From Falsochrobactrum tianjinense (lineage in GTDB: Bacteria; Pseudomonadota; Alphaproteobacteria; Rhizobiales; Rhizobiaceae), in the NCBI RefSeq assembly GCF_019100495.1, contig NZ_JAHRVA010000003.1:124001-188000 (forward strand): a stretch of DNA of 64,000 nucleotides, written 5' to 3'. Below, in pieces: positions 7,784 through 16,585 of this stretch; position 1 is the first letter of the stretch; each line of letters starts with the position of its first letter. A program made the translations under genes and the position numbers. Under the pieces are notes generated by a model that did not search any database, was not told the origin of the DNA, and worked only from the letters and a program-made list of their open reading frames with translations.

Positions 7784-9097
7784 TCATGTGAGAACGGCTT
7801 CACCGGCCATTGGGTTCTGTCTGTGTAGCTTTGCTTCGCGCAGCCTGTTGTAGAGATCAAGGTGCTCTTTCGCACAATCGACATGATTGACCGGGTGGCG
7901 GATCGTCTGGTGCAGGCGATCCCAGATCGCGGGTTCGCTTAGGACTTCAGTGAAGCGATCCGCGAGGTCTTCCGGGCTGCGAACGCGGAAATGAAGGCCG
8001 TCTTCGCCATCGCGGATTTTTTCGGCCATGCCTCCGATATTTGAGCAGATGACCGGGCGGCGGTGATGCAGCGCTTCCTGAATGACGATGGGCGAGTTTT
8101 CCCACCAGATAGAGGGCATCACGACCCAGTCCACCGATTGCATCAGGCGTGGCATTTCTGCGTTCTGGTAAGCGCCATAAAAACGCACGCGCGGCCCAGC
8201 TTCCTCGATCAGCTTTTTCATGCGTTCCTGAAAGGCAGGCGGTTGCTTTTCGAGATTGCCACCGAAGATCATCAGGCGGGAATCTTCGCCCCAAACCTGT
8301 TCTGGCACGCGCGATACCGCATCAACCAGCACATCGATGCCCTTGAACGGGTTGATCTGCCCAAAAAAAGCAAAGCGGTTGCGACGAGGATTGGGACCGG
8401 TCAGTTCGCGCGGCGGCGTTACTTCCCGGATATCGATGCCGTTTTCGATGACAGTGAGCTTATCTGGATTAAGGCCCCATTCGCGATAGCGCTGTGCGAG
8501 AAATTCGCTCGGCGAAACGAAGGCATCGGCTAGTTCCAGCATGTCGCGCACGAACCGTTCGCGCTTCAGGAATCGGGCAGGGGGGATATGTGGAAAGCAG
8601 GCGTGGCAATCAATGGGCGATGCTTCGTTGCAGAGTTTTGCCGTACCCGCTTTCACCATCTGGCCGTCGTTGTTGCAGATGGACAGAAACTCATGGAATG
8701 TGACCAGCACTGGCCTGTCCGGCAAGGTTTCACGAATGGCATAAAGCGTTTCGAGGCCAAGACCCATGACATGATGGAAATGCACGATATCGGGGTCGAA
8801 ATCGCGGACAAAGCGCAGGAGGTCACGGCGAATTTCGTCGGTGTTCTTGTTTGACAAATAAAAATGATCGTACTCGTCGGCGTGAAACAGGATTTCGTCG
8901 CTGGTGCGACGCATGCTCATGAGCGCGGTCGCTCCATGCCGGGGAATCGGATGTCCCGCCCGCGCCAGATAAACCGAATGCACACCGGGCAGTGTGTTGA
9001 GACCCTTATGCAGATTGTAGGATGCGATCTCGCCGCCGCCGAGCGAGATCGACGGGTGGGCATGGGAAATGACCAGAACACGGAGCTTTTCGTTCAT
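7784..9097 (-). CDS. GT4-type glycosyltransferase
   Basis: The protein has 437 residues in the GT-B fold. The N-terminal Rossmann half carries SHAHPSISLGGGEIASYNLH (glycine-rich acceptor loop). The C-terminal half carries FFGQINPFKGIDVLVDAV and the nucleotide-sugar site PSIWWENSPIVIQEALHH with the EX7E pattern, then VICSNIGGMAEKI. It overlaps the next upstream gene by four bases. It is a clear paralogue of the GT4 at 12138-13397, with nearly the same IWWEN-P-VIQEA stretch. It should transfer a sugar in the cytoplasm during glycan assembly; donor and linkage are unknown. Confidence 0.9.
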   Translation of the reverse strand: MNEKLRVLVISHAHPSISLGGGEIASYNLHKGLNTLPGVHSVYLARAGHPIPRHGATALMSMRRTSDEILFHADEYDHFYLSNKNTDEIRRDLLRFVRDFDPDIVHFHHVMGLGLETLYAIRETLPDRPVLVTFHEFLSICNNDGQMVKAGTAKLCNEASPIDCHACFPHIPPARFLKRERFVRDMLELADAFVSPSEFLAQRYREWGLNPDKLTVIENGIDIREVTPPRELTGPNPRRNRFAFFGQINPFKGIDVLVDAVSRVPEQVWGEDSRLMIFGGNLEKQPPAFQERMKKLIEEAGPRVRFYGAYQNAEMPRLMQSVDWVVMPSIWWENSPIVIQEALHHRRPVICSNIGGMAEKIRDGEDGLHFRVRSPEDLADRFTEVLSEPAIWDRLHQTIRHPVNHVDCAKEHLDLYNRLREAKLHRQNPMAGEAVLT

Positions 9098-11343
9098 GCG
9101 GGTTCACTCTTCACCAGGGCCTGACGCTTGCCTGCGAGAATGGCTGACCAGCGCGCGTCGAAGATCTGGCGATCTATTCGCTCGATCTGAGCGATGGTCG
9201 ACGCATTGTCTGTGACGGAAATCTCGTCGCAACCGAGCATCTGGGCCGAGGGCAGCCAAAAGGAGCGGAGGCCGGACTGCTTGAGCTTCAAACCAAGGTC
9301 GAGGCCTTTTTCGTGAGTACCGAGATAGCCGCGCGTGAAACCGCCAACTGAAAAAAGTGCGTCGCGGGGCAAAATGCAGCATTCGAATGTCGCGGTGGCG
9401 ACTTCGGTCAGTCCTATGCCCGATACGGCGTCGATGGGATAACCGACATAGCGGCTGATAAGGGCACGGTCGGATTGTGGACTGGCCACCCATGTTCCGG
9501 CCCAGCGAATGGAATCGTCTTCATAAGCGAGCGTGGGGGACAAGACGCAGTCCGTGCTGGCGTCATAAGCGCTGACAAGTTTGTTCAGCCATCCCTGGCG
9601 GCGCGGCAGCAAGGAGCCCGCAAGAAAGACGACTTTTTCACTGGATACTGCCCGTGCGCCGACTTCCAGCGCGTCGTAAAGGTCTTCTGATCCGCTTGCC
9701 GAAACAAGGCGGACGCGCAGACGATAGAAATCTGCCAGCCGTCTTATCTGCACGCCGATGCGGTCGATAACCTCGGTCGCCGCTGCAATGACGATGGGTG
9801 CGATGCGCGTTTCCGGGTCGAGCGCCAGAAGAGCGAGCAGGGGGCCAGGTTCGTCCACGCGTTCGTCGATACCGATAATAATGACCGGACCGGATGCATC
9901 TTCAAACGGTCCGAGATCGGCCACGCCGAAGATTTCCGGCGCGGGTCTGCTGATGCCGCGCAGCAAGGGTACAAGCTGTTGATCCACCATGTGCCGCAGC
10001 GCCCAGGCGTTGGGATCGGTGGCGCGCAATTGCCGGACAATGGCCTCGCGCGAGGTGACACGCGTCGGTGCCAGGGGAAAGAAAACCCGCCGTCCATCAC
10101 TGATAGCGAGTTCGATGTAGAAGGGCGACGTGCTGTCGCCCGCAAGTTCAGGCGCAAAAGCCACGAAGCCATGAGCATGGCGATTGGGATCGAGTCCGGC
10201 ATTGAACGGTGGCTGATTGTCGAATTCGCGGGTGACGTCCGGACGATCGACGCGGGTCCAGGTGCCGTCGATCTGGATTTCTCCGCGATGACGGCGCAGC
10301 TTGACGCTTTCCACATGGCTGTCGGGATCAAGCAGCCAGCCGGAAATGAGAATGCCGCTGCCTTCGACGCGGAACGCATTGTCGATGCCCATGCGAACCG
10401 GAAGGGGTAGGCTGGAGACGGTTTCGCTGCCATCAAAACGGTTGGCGGCGGACCGCAGCCGAAGAAGAATATCGGTGGAACTGCGCACATGTGACAGGAT
10501 GGCACGGATATGTCCGGGCGTTTCGCGAGAGCCTGCAAGCAGCCTGCGATCATAGACTTCGGTAAACCGCCAGCCGTGCCGCCCGCGAAACAGAAGCCGT
10601 TCGATTTCGTTCGGCTCGACCGCTTCGTTGGCTAGAAGCAGCCCGGCAAAACCGGAAGCCTGATCATCGACGTCTGGCCGGGCAAAGACGCTGATCGAAC
10701 ACTCGGCAAGTGACGTGCTTTTGCCACTGATGAGAAGGCGGGAGACGGCCGGGGTCAGGTCGTGTGCCCAGCCCTGAACGAAAATCTCGCCTTCATCGCT
10801 GCCGCCGATCAGTTCAACACAGCCGTCCGAACGTGCGCCGGCCTGCAACAGAACAGTGATGGCCGAAAGCTTCCTGCGTCCAATGGGGCCGGAAATCAGC
10901 CCTTCCACCAGTTCGTCGATGACGCCCGGAAGGCTCGACCCGGCGAGGTCGCCGATCATGGCTACGAAGTCGGCAACCGGCGCTGCACGCGAGGCGAAGT
11001 TATAGCGTGCGACCTTCGCCTTGTGCTGGAACATAATGGTCTTGAGGATGCCACGGCGCAAAACGCCGGTCGGCGCGATGGCGACAAAACCATGGGTTCC
11101 GGCGGGTGACGGTTCCCTGAGCGGCCAGGTCATCATGTTCACCTTGACGCTCATGGCGGGATCGCCATTCAAAAATGCGCTCACCTGGCCGGCAGTCGCA
11201 TTGCCAATACCCAGCACCAGAACCAGCGAGTCCTCGATCGCGCAGCCCACAACCGTTTCGCCTTCCATCATCATGGGAGGACGGTCGATCTCGCGCGTAG
11301 CTCTCGCAGGCGGTTGCGGGTTAGGCCGTTCGTCTTTCGCCAT
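9094..11343 (-). CDS. Multi-module protein with degenerate GT2-like domain
   Basis: The protein has 749 residues. Residues about 175-240 and 325-400 each contain a module with GEIFVQGWAHD...FARPDV...GFAGLL or SGILISGWLLDPDS...VDRPDV...HGFVAFAP. Residues about 475-710 align by eye with the GT2 domain of the protein at 14236-16497. However, the metal-binding LNSD there is LAGS here, and the catalytic YEDSD region is HEKGLD. The fold seems kept but the catalytic acids are gone, so this may be a structural or regulatory partner rather than an enzyme. ATG 11343 is preferred to 11349 because GAGGA lies seven bases before it. It sits ten bases behind the tail-anchored gene and overlaps the next GT4 gene by four bases. 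Confidence 0.75.
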   Translation of the reverse strand: MAKDERPNPQPPARATREIDRPPMMMEGETVVGCAIEDSLVLVLGIGNATAGQVSAFLNGDPAMSVKVNMMTWPLREPSPAGTHGFVAIAPTGVLRRGILKTIMFQHKAKVARYNFASRAAPVADFVAMIGDLAGSSLPGVIDELVEGLISGPIGRRKLSAITVLLQAGARSDGCVELIGGSDEGEIFVQGWAHDLTPAVSRLLISGKSTSLAECSISVFARPDVDDQASGFAGLLLANEAVEPNEIERLLFRGRHGWRFTEVYDRRLLAGSRETPGHIRAILSHVRSSTDILLRLRSAANRFDGSETVSSLPLPVRMGIDNAFRVEGSGILISGWLLDPDSHVESVKLRRHRGEIQIDGTWTRVDRPDVTREFDNQPPFNAGLDPNRHAHGFVAFAPELAGDSTSPFYIELAISDGRRVFFPLAPTRVTSREAIVRQLRATDPNAWALRHMVDQQLVPLLRGISRPAPEIFGVADLGPFEDASGPVIIIGIDERVDEPGPLLALLALDPETRIAPIVIAAATEVIDRIGVQIRRLADFYRLRVRLVSASGSEDLYDALEVGARAVSSEKVVFLAGSLLPRRQGWLNKLVSAYDASTDCVLSPTLAYEDDSIRWAGTWVASPQSDRALISRYVGYPIDAVSGIGLTEVATATFECCILPRDALFSVGGFTRGYLGTHEKGLDLGLKLKQSGLRSFWLPSAQMLGCDEISVTDNASTIAQIERIDRQIFDARWSAILAGKRQALVKSEPA

Positions 11344-11353
11344 GACCATGTCC

Positions 11354-12127
11354 TCAGGGCATTACGGTCAGCGTCAGAAGCGCACCGGCAACGAAACCGG
11401 CAAGCACAAAGATCAGCATGAACAGCAGCTTGATGTCGCCACCGGCCCGTTTGCGCACATCATCCATGCGCTGTTCAAGCCCGGCAACGACACCGTCCAT
11501 GCGCATGATATGCACGTCGAGTTCCGTCATGCGCTGATGCAGATCGGTGCGAAGACCGTCCACGGAGTTTGCAATGTCGAGCAGTTCCGCCGGTGCGGTA
11601 TTGCCGGAACTGTCCAGTGTGGGGGCTGAGCGCTGAAGCGAACGCTGGTTCACCTGCAACTGGCGCTGGGCAGCCATCAGCATGTCGAGCTTATCGAGAA
11701 TGTGCGCCATGGGCGCGGCAATAAGTGCTTCGGCTGCCTGTTCGTCGGGCTTTGGAACGCGCAGTTTTTGTTCGCCGCCCGCTTCATTGGCGGCCACGAC
11801 CACGAGCTCGCCAGCGCGCGCCGCCGCAAACTGGGGAAGCATGACCTCGAAAGCATGCTTGCCGTCGCCGATCCCGTTACGCTTCAGGTCGGGACGATCC
11901 TTATCGGCTGGCGCTTCCGCAATCGGCTTGTCATCGAGAAGAACGCGGATCGTCAACCTTTCCGTTGGAAAAGAAGGATCGAAGGCCCAGCCGAAAAGGC
12001 GCCCGTCCTCAATGGCATCAACGCGTCCTTTCACGGCTTCTTTTCCTTGAGGTTGCGTGGCCGTCGGCTGTGCTGCGGCTGCGGGTTTCTTGTTTCCCTC
12101 GGCTGGAATTTGGGTCGCGATGTTCAT
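11354..12127 (-). CDS. Tail-anchored coiled-coil protein with GW..D module
   Basis: The protein has 257 residues and no known enzyme motif. After a Pro/Ala-rich opening, residues about 33-125 contain the module GRLFGWAFDPSFPTERLTIR...RPDLKRNGIGDGKHAFEVML, which also appears in the proteins coded at 9094 and 14236. Residues about 140-225 are rich in heptad-like leucines and charged residues (possible coiled coil). A single hydrophobic segment, LLFMLIFVLAGFVAGALL, ends the protein. It could anchor the glycosyltransferases to the inner membrane through module contacts; this is inference. The start follows GAGAGGTAGATC. It lies between GT genes with gaps of ten bases on each side. Confidence 0.75.
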   Translation of the reverse strand: MNIATQIPAEGNKKPAAAAQPTATQPQGKEAVKGRVDAIEDGRLFGWAFDPSFPTERLTIRVLLDDKPIAEAPADKDRPDLKRNGIGDGKHAFEVMLPQFAAARAGELVVVAANEAGGEQKLRVPKPDEQAAEALIAAPMAHILDKLDMLMAAQRQLQVNQRSLQRSAPTLDSSGNTAPAELLDIANSVDGLRTDLHQRMTELDVHIMRMDGVVAGLEQRMDDVRKRAGGDIKLLFMLIFVLAGFVAGALLTLTVMP

Positions 12128-12137
12128 GATCTACCTC

Positions 12138-13397
12138 TCATGCTGCCTCGACGTGGGGCGCACGCAATGTCCCGATCAGATCGAGATAACGCGCGGCTGT
12201 CGTGTCGATGGTGTCTGGATGGCGCGCATTGTCGGCAAGCGACTGACGCAGTTCCGGGTTTTCCGCGATGCGCTGCATGGCGTTGCCAAGCGCAAGCGGA
12301 TCGTTGGGCGGAACAGTAAGACCGTTTATGCCGTCCGTAATCATCTCGGCCATTCCGCCGATATTGCTGCATATGACCGGGCAGTTTTGTGCCTGCGCTT
12401 CCTGAATGACGAGCGGGGCATTTTCCCACCAGATTGAGGGCATGATGGCGCAATCGACCGCCTGGATCAGTTGTGCGATGTCCTCGCGCCGATAGGCTCC
12501 GCGGCGCTGCACGAAGGGGGCGGTTTCAGCAAAAAGCCGGTCGATTTCGTTGACGAATGCCTCGCTCTGGAATGGTGCCGCGCCATGCACGCGCAGTTCG
12601 AAATCAAAGTCGGTGGCGATGAGCTGTTGCGCAGCTTCGAGAAGAACGGCTGTGCCTTTCCACGGATTGAGGTTTCCGAAATATCCGAATGCCGGCTTGC
12701 TACGCCCGATCTTTGGTGCGGTGATCGCCGGTCGAATGGGCTGGCCATTGGGGATCACGCTGATGAGTTCTTCGGCGATACCCCATTCGACATATCGTTG
12801 TTTCAGAAATTCGCTGGGTGACACGAAAGCGTCGACGGCACTCAACAGCGATTTGATATGACGTTCACGGAGTACGAATTTGTCGAGCGTGATACTCTTG
12901 AAGCAGGCATGGCATCTGTCGGGGCTTGCTCCATGGCATAGCTCCTTATCTGCCGTACGTACCATCAGCCCGTCATGATGGCAGATCGAGTAATAGTCAT
13001 GCAAAGTCAGTATGATACGGCAATCCGGCAAAGTGCGGCGCACGATATGCGGGAATTCTGCGCCAAGCAGCAAAAGATGATGCAGATGTACGACGTCGGG
13101 CCGGAAATCGTTGAGCAGTTCGACAATATCCGGCACGATGCCGTAAAGGTCGATCTGGCTCATATAGAAACGGTCGAAATGTCCGGACCAGAGCAGAATC
13201 TCGTCGCCGCCATTGCCAATGCTCTGAAAGCTGGTGCCGGGGCGCGCTTCGCGATGGATATTGTTGGTGGCCCCCAGAAACAGCGCTTCACATCCGGTGC
13301 GCTGGTAGGCCCGGAACAGGTCATGCGCGAAAATCTCCGTGCCGCCGGGGTGCAGCGACGGGTGATTATGGGCTGCGATGAGCACGCGCGGGGCCAT
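12138..13397 (-). CDS. GT4-type glycosyltransferase
   Basis: The protein has 419 residues in the GT-B fold. Marks are HNHPSLHPGGTEIFAHDLF in the N-terminal half, YFGNLNPWKGTAVLLEAA at the start of the donor half and PSIWWENAPLVIQEAQAQ followed by PVICSNIGGMAEM. It is a paralogue of the GT4 at 7784-9097, sharing the WWEN and CSNIGGMAE stretches and an internal CHACF motif. It overlaps the methyltransferase stop by one base. Expected role: sugar transfer in assembly of the cluster glycan. Confidence 0.9.
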   Translation of the reverse strand: MAPRVLIAAHNHPSLHPGGTEIFAHDLFRAYQRTGCEALFLGATNNIHREARPGTSFQSIGNGGDEILLWSGHFDRFYMSQIDLYGIVPDIVELLNDFRPDVVHLHHLLLLGAEFPHIVRRTLPDCRIILTLHDYYSICHHDGLMVRTADKELCHGASPDRCHACFKSITLDKFVLRERHIKSLLSAVDAFVSPSEFLKQRYVEWGIAEELISVIPNGQPIRPAITAPKIGRSKPAFGYFGNLNPWKGTAVLLEAAQQLIATDFDFELRVHGAAPFQSEAFVNEIDRLFAETAPFVQRRGAYRREDIAQLIQAVDCAIMPSIWWENAPLVIQEAQAQNCPVICSNIGGMAEMITDGINGLTVPPNDPLALGNAMQRIAENPELRQSLADNARHPDTIDTTAARYLDLIGTLRAPHVEAA

Positions 13398-14239
13398 CAG
13401 GCGAAACCTCCCTGTGTCGCGACAAACATGTCCTGATAATGAGCGGCCTTTGTTCCGCGCCAGTGACCGAACGATCTGGTTTCGACGGTCAGTCCGGCAC
13501 CTGCAAGAGCACGGTCGAGAAAACCGTTCTCGAAGCCGACGGCGGCAAGGGGCGGAAGTTCGGGTACGAACCAGCAGGGGCCGTTGCCGTTACGCTCGAA
13601 GGCGAGGCGCGGATCACGCTTGCCGTAGCGATTACGTGCGGCAATGTCATCGACGATGAAAGCAGTCATTAACAACCGCCCGCCAGGGGCGAGAACACGC
13701 GAAACTTCAGCCAGATAAACCTTCACCTCGTCGGAGGGCAGGTGAGTCACAACAGAAGTCATTATGATGAAATCGAAGCTCTTGTCGGGGAAGGGAAGTG
13801 AAAGGCGCAGGCCGTTAATCGCGCCTCTGGGATTGTACAGTTCATGCGCGATATCAAGGTGCCGGAATTCAAAATTCGGATAGCGCGAACTGATGTGCTT
13901 GCGGCACCAGTTGACGCCGTCCACCACCGGATCAATGCCGCAATAGCGGGCTTTTGCCGGGTCGAGATATTGCGTTAGAGGAACCGCCATGCGCCCGATG
14001 CCGGATCCGATATCAAGCACCTGCGCATGGAGGGGCAGCCCGCCTATACGAATGAAATGGCCGAGAAATTCTGCGCCGACAGCGCGAAAATCACCATCGC
14101 CGACGAAGACGCTGCTCGGGTCTGGTGACGGCAGAAAACGATTTTTCAGTATCGATTGGGTCAGCCAGTCGATTTGTGCTTCCGGTATGGCCGGGCTTGT
14201 TTCCGGCTCAGGCCGTTTCAATGCTACCACGTCCGTCAA
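13397..14239 (-). CDS. Class I SAM-dependent methyltransferase
   Basis: The protein has 280 residues. The SAM site is LDIGSGIGRMAVPL (motif I) with the acidic GIDPVVDGV of motif II, then FPDKSFDFIIMTSVVTHL (motif post-I/II) and LAPGGRLLMTAFI. This is a methyltransferase type 11/25 fold. In this setting it probably methylates a sugar or a chain end, which in some O-polysaccharides stops elongation; that role is inference. It overlaps the GT2 gene upstream by four bases and the GT4 gene downstream by one. Confidence 0.9.
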   Translation of the reverse strand: MTDVVALKRPEPETSPAIPEAQIDWLTQSILKNRFLPSPDPSSVFVGDGDFRAVGAEFLGHFIRIGGLPLHAQVLDIGSGIGRMAVPLTQYLDPAKARYCGIDPVVDGVNWCRKHISSRYPNFEFRHLDIAHELYNPRGAINGLRLSLPFPDKSFDFIIMTSVVTHLPSDEVKVYLAEVSRVLAPGGRLLMTAFIVDDIAARNRYGKRDPRLAFERNGNGPCWFVPELPPLAAVGFENGFLDRALAGAGLTVETRSFGHWRGTKAAHYQDMFVATQGGFA

Positions 14240-16497
14240 GCGGCGGTCCTTTCAGATTTAGCTACGATCACGTTCGAAGGATCGGTTATCTGATCCCCGT
14301 CCTGCGGCGGGGCCATCAGTTCGGTAATGTCGTCATTCCAGCGCTGTGTGTGGAGCCAGGAATTATATTGGCTGGCAAGCCCGCGCATATAGTCTGCGCT
14401 GCGCCGGATCGAGCGGCGCTCGAAGTGATAAAGAGCGACGGAAGGATCGTAGAAAACCTGAAAACCGAGTTGGCGGATTTTCAGGCAAAGGTCGCTGTCT
14501 TCATAGTCGCCGATGATGTAATCTTCAGTATAACCGCCAACAAGATCGAATATATCCTTACGTGTTACAAGGCAGGCACCGGTAATACCGGGAACCTCTC
14601 GTGCTTTAAGCGCTGGGGCATAGTTGGACGGCATGCCCTTGTAATAATGATGGTTGAGCCAGATGCCCTGCCGGTCGCGCGCGAAATAAAGCCCGGCATG
14701 CTGAAGTGAGCCGTCCTCGAACAAAAGGCGGGGGCCGATTGCGCCAAGCTTCGGTCGATCGAACAAAGGCTGGATCAGATGTTGCAGCCAGCCATGTCCG
14801 CCGGGCACCACATCGGAATTCAGCATGATGATGGTCGTGCCGGTGGCAACGCTCGCCCCGGCATTGCAGGCGCGTGCATAGCCGCCATTGCGGTTCATGA
14901 TCACGAAACGGAACGGCAGATCGTGCAGAATATGCAGCCCGCCCAGCATGTGTTCGGTGTCGTCGAGAATCTCCGGCGAATCCAGAACGAAGATGAGTTC
15001 GGCATTCTCCATCAACCAGGGGTCGGTTGCCATGGCGGAGAACTGAAAACGCAGGAAGTCCAGATTGCGGTAAAGCGGGATGACGATGGAGGCGAGAGGC
15101 GAAAGTGGCGTGGAGCCGTAGTCCTTCACCTCGGAAATTTGCACTGTCGCGCCAAGCTTTTTCTCGACCTCAGTGAGAGCAGGGGCCAGAATCTGTCCGA
15201 ACACATTCGGACGGGCATGCTGTGGCGGTACGGCCCGCAAAATCCGGTTGCGTTGCGCGGATGGCTCGAAGGGTTGCGGTAACGGTGTGAGAGGCGCAGT
15301 GGCGCCAGAGGCAAGGCGCATCTGAAAACGCGGCTGCAAGAGGGGGCCGAGGTTTTTGGCTGACGGAAGCCACGCCACGAAACCGGTGACATCGGTCTGC
15401 GGGTTGTTATCACGCTTGGCGACCTTGCCGGAAAACTTATGAAAATGCGGCTTCAATGAAACAGCATTACCGCTTTCGGGCAGGTATTCGAGATCGGTCA
15501 GCAGGGTCGCGGGATCCTGGAACCAGCCGCCGACGATCAAGCCTCCATCCAGCGCCAAAGCAAGATCGATCTCGGCGGCCGGATGGCTTGCCGATTGGGC
15601 GATCTGGCGCACCGGCAACGGCGCGCGCGTTTGCAGATCAATGGCCACAGCCGCGCCGGGCGCGCCGAGTCTGCCAAGTTCGCGGACAAGAAATTCGCGT
15701 AGCTCTCCATTGCCATGCCACTTGGTCCACCAATTAGTGAATTCTGCCGGTTCCTGCGCCTTGGCGGCAAGTTTACGCACAGCGACGCCCTTTGGCCCGC
15801 TCAGGACCAGAAGCAGGGAAGAAGGCAATCCTTGCGGCCCTTCCAGCAGCAGATGGCAGGGCTGCCAGTTCTTACGCCCCTGTTTTCCGACCGCGAAGCG
15901 TGGCGGAATGACAGTGACAATGCCGGGGCTGATGCCGTAAATGGCTGTGATATCGCCAAGCATCGGGTCCACGGCGGTTTCAAGAAGATGGTGGCCTTGC
16001 ACAGGCTCGCCGCAAGACTGCGCTTCGCGTGGCTCGGGCGTGAGCGCCAGCGTTATATCGTGCAGGAGGGCAGCAAAAGTCTGATTGCGCGAGAGGCGGA
16101 AGGCGCTGCGCCAGGTCGTCAGCAGAGTGGTGAGAAACTTGATATGCCCCTGCAAAGTCAGGTCGGCCAGAGTATGTTCGGCATCGAAGGGGGCAAGCTC
16201 ATTGGCCGGATAAAGAATAGCCTGAGCGGTCGGGCCGAGGGGGCTTGCAGAGAGTGAAAATTCGACAGGTTCGCTGCCGGTTCGCATGGCCCAGAACATA
16301 CGGATGTCGCCGGATTCGAGTGGTATTCCGACACTGATCAGGGGGACCGGCGGGACCGGTATCTCCAGTTTGCATTTGCTCGAAGCGCGAGCCGGACTTG
16401 GGATATCCCAAGTGACGACAGTCACATCGGCGCAAAGACGGCAAATGGAGAGGTTCTCTAGTTTGCTTTCAGTAATCGCCGAATGGTCGAGGTTCAA
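14236..16497 (-). CDS. Large GT2 family glycosyltransferase with N-terminal extension
   Basis: The protein has 753 residues if TTG 16497 is the start: AAAGG lies nine bases upstream of it. The GTG at 16567-16569 falls inside a terminator hairpin and is unlikely. Residues about 311-381 carry the module GGLIVGGWFQDPAT...TDVTGFVAWLPS. Residues about 466-716 form a complete GT2 domain: SIVIPLYRNLDFLRFQF, the metal site IIMLNSDVVPGGHGWL, FEDGSLQHAGLYF, the acceptor segment GACLVTRKDIFDLVGGY and GDYEDSDLCLKIRQLGF. The family is like rhamnosyl or related transferases that use an inverting mechanism. It is the first gene of the seven-gene minus-strand run. Confidence 0.85.
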   Translation of the reverse strand: MNLDHSAITESKLENLSICRLCADVTVVTWDIPSPARASSKCKLEIPVPPVPLISVGIPLESGDIRMFWAMRTGSEPVEFSLSASPLGPTAQAILYPANELAPFDAEHTLADLTLQGHIKFLTTLLTTWRSAFRLSRNQTFAALLHDITLALTPEPREAQSCGEPVQGHHLLETAVDPMLGDITAIYGISPGIVTVIPPRFAVGKQGRKNWQPCHLLLEGPQGLPSSLLLVLSGPKGVAVRKLAAKAQEPAEFTNWWTKWHGNGELREFLVRELGRLGAPGAAVAIDLQTRAPLPVRQIAQSASHPAAEIDLALALDGGLIVGGWFQDPATLLTDLEYLPESGNAVSLKPHFHKFSGKVAKRDNNPQTDVTGFVAWLPSAKNLGPLLQPRFQMRLASGATAPLTPLPQPFEPSAQRNRILRAVPPQHARPNVFGQILAPALTEVEKKLGATVQISEVKDYGSTPLSPLASIVIPLYRNLDFLRFQFSAMATDPWLMENAELIFVLDSPEILDDTEHMLGGLHILHDLPFRFVIMNRNGGYARACNAGASVATGTTIIMLNSDVVPGGHGWLQHLIQPLFDRPKLGAIGPRLLFEDGSLQHAGLYFARDRQGIWLNHHYYKGMPSNYAPALKAREVPGITGACLVTRKDIFDLVGGYTEDYIIGDYEDSDLCLKIRQLGFQVFYDPSVALYHFERRSIRRSADYMRGLASQYNSWLHTQRWNDDITELMAPPQDGDQITDPSNVIVAKSERTAA

Positions 16498-16526
16498 TGC
16501 GCGCACCCTTTGAATTTTATTAGAAC

Positions 16527-16570
16527 AGGGAAAAACCAAACGTGCCCGGCAGGGGGAGTTGCCGGGCACG
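16527..16570 (-). terminator. Rho-independent terminator of the RTX gene
   Basis: CGTGCCCGGCA (16541-16551) and TGCCGGGCACG (16560-16570) form a perfect 11-base stem. Read on the minus strand it is followed by TTTGGTTTTTCCC. It lies 16 bases after the stop codon of the RTX gene and separates it from the glycosyltransferase run. Confidence 0.85.
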
Positions 16571-16585
16571 CGACTATTGGTTCAA

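Noticed and set aside
16498-16569. GTG 16569 as start of the large GT2 gene
   Set aside because: The codons would begin inside the terminator hairpin of the RTX gene. TTG 16497 has AAGG at good spacing and starts the part that looks like protein.
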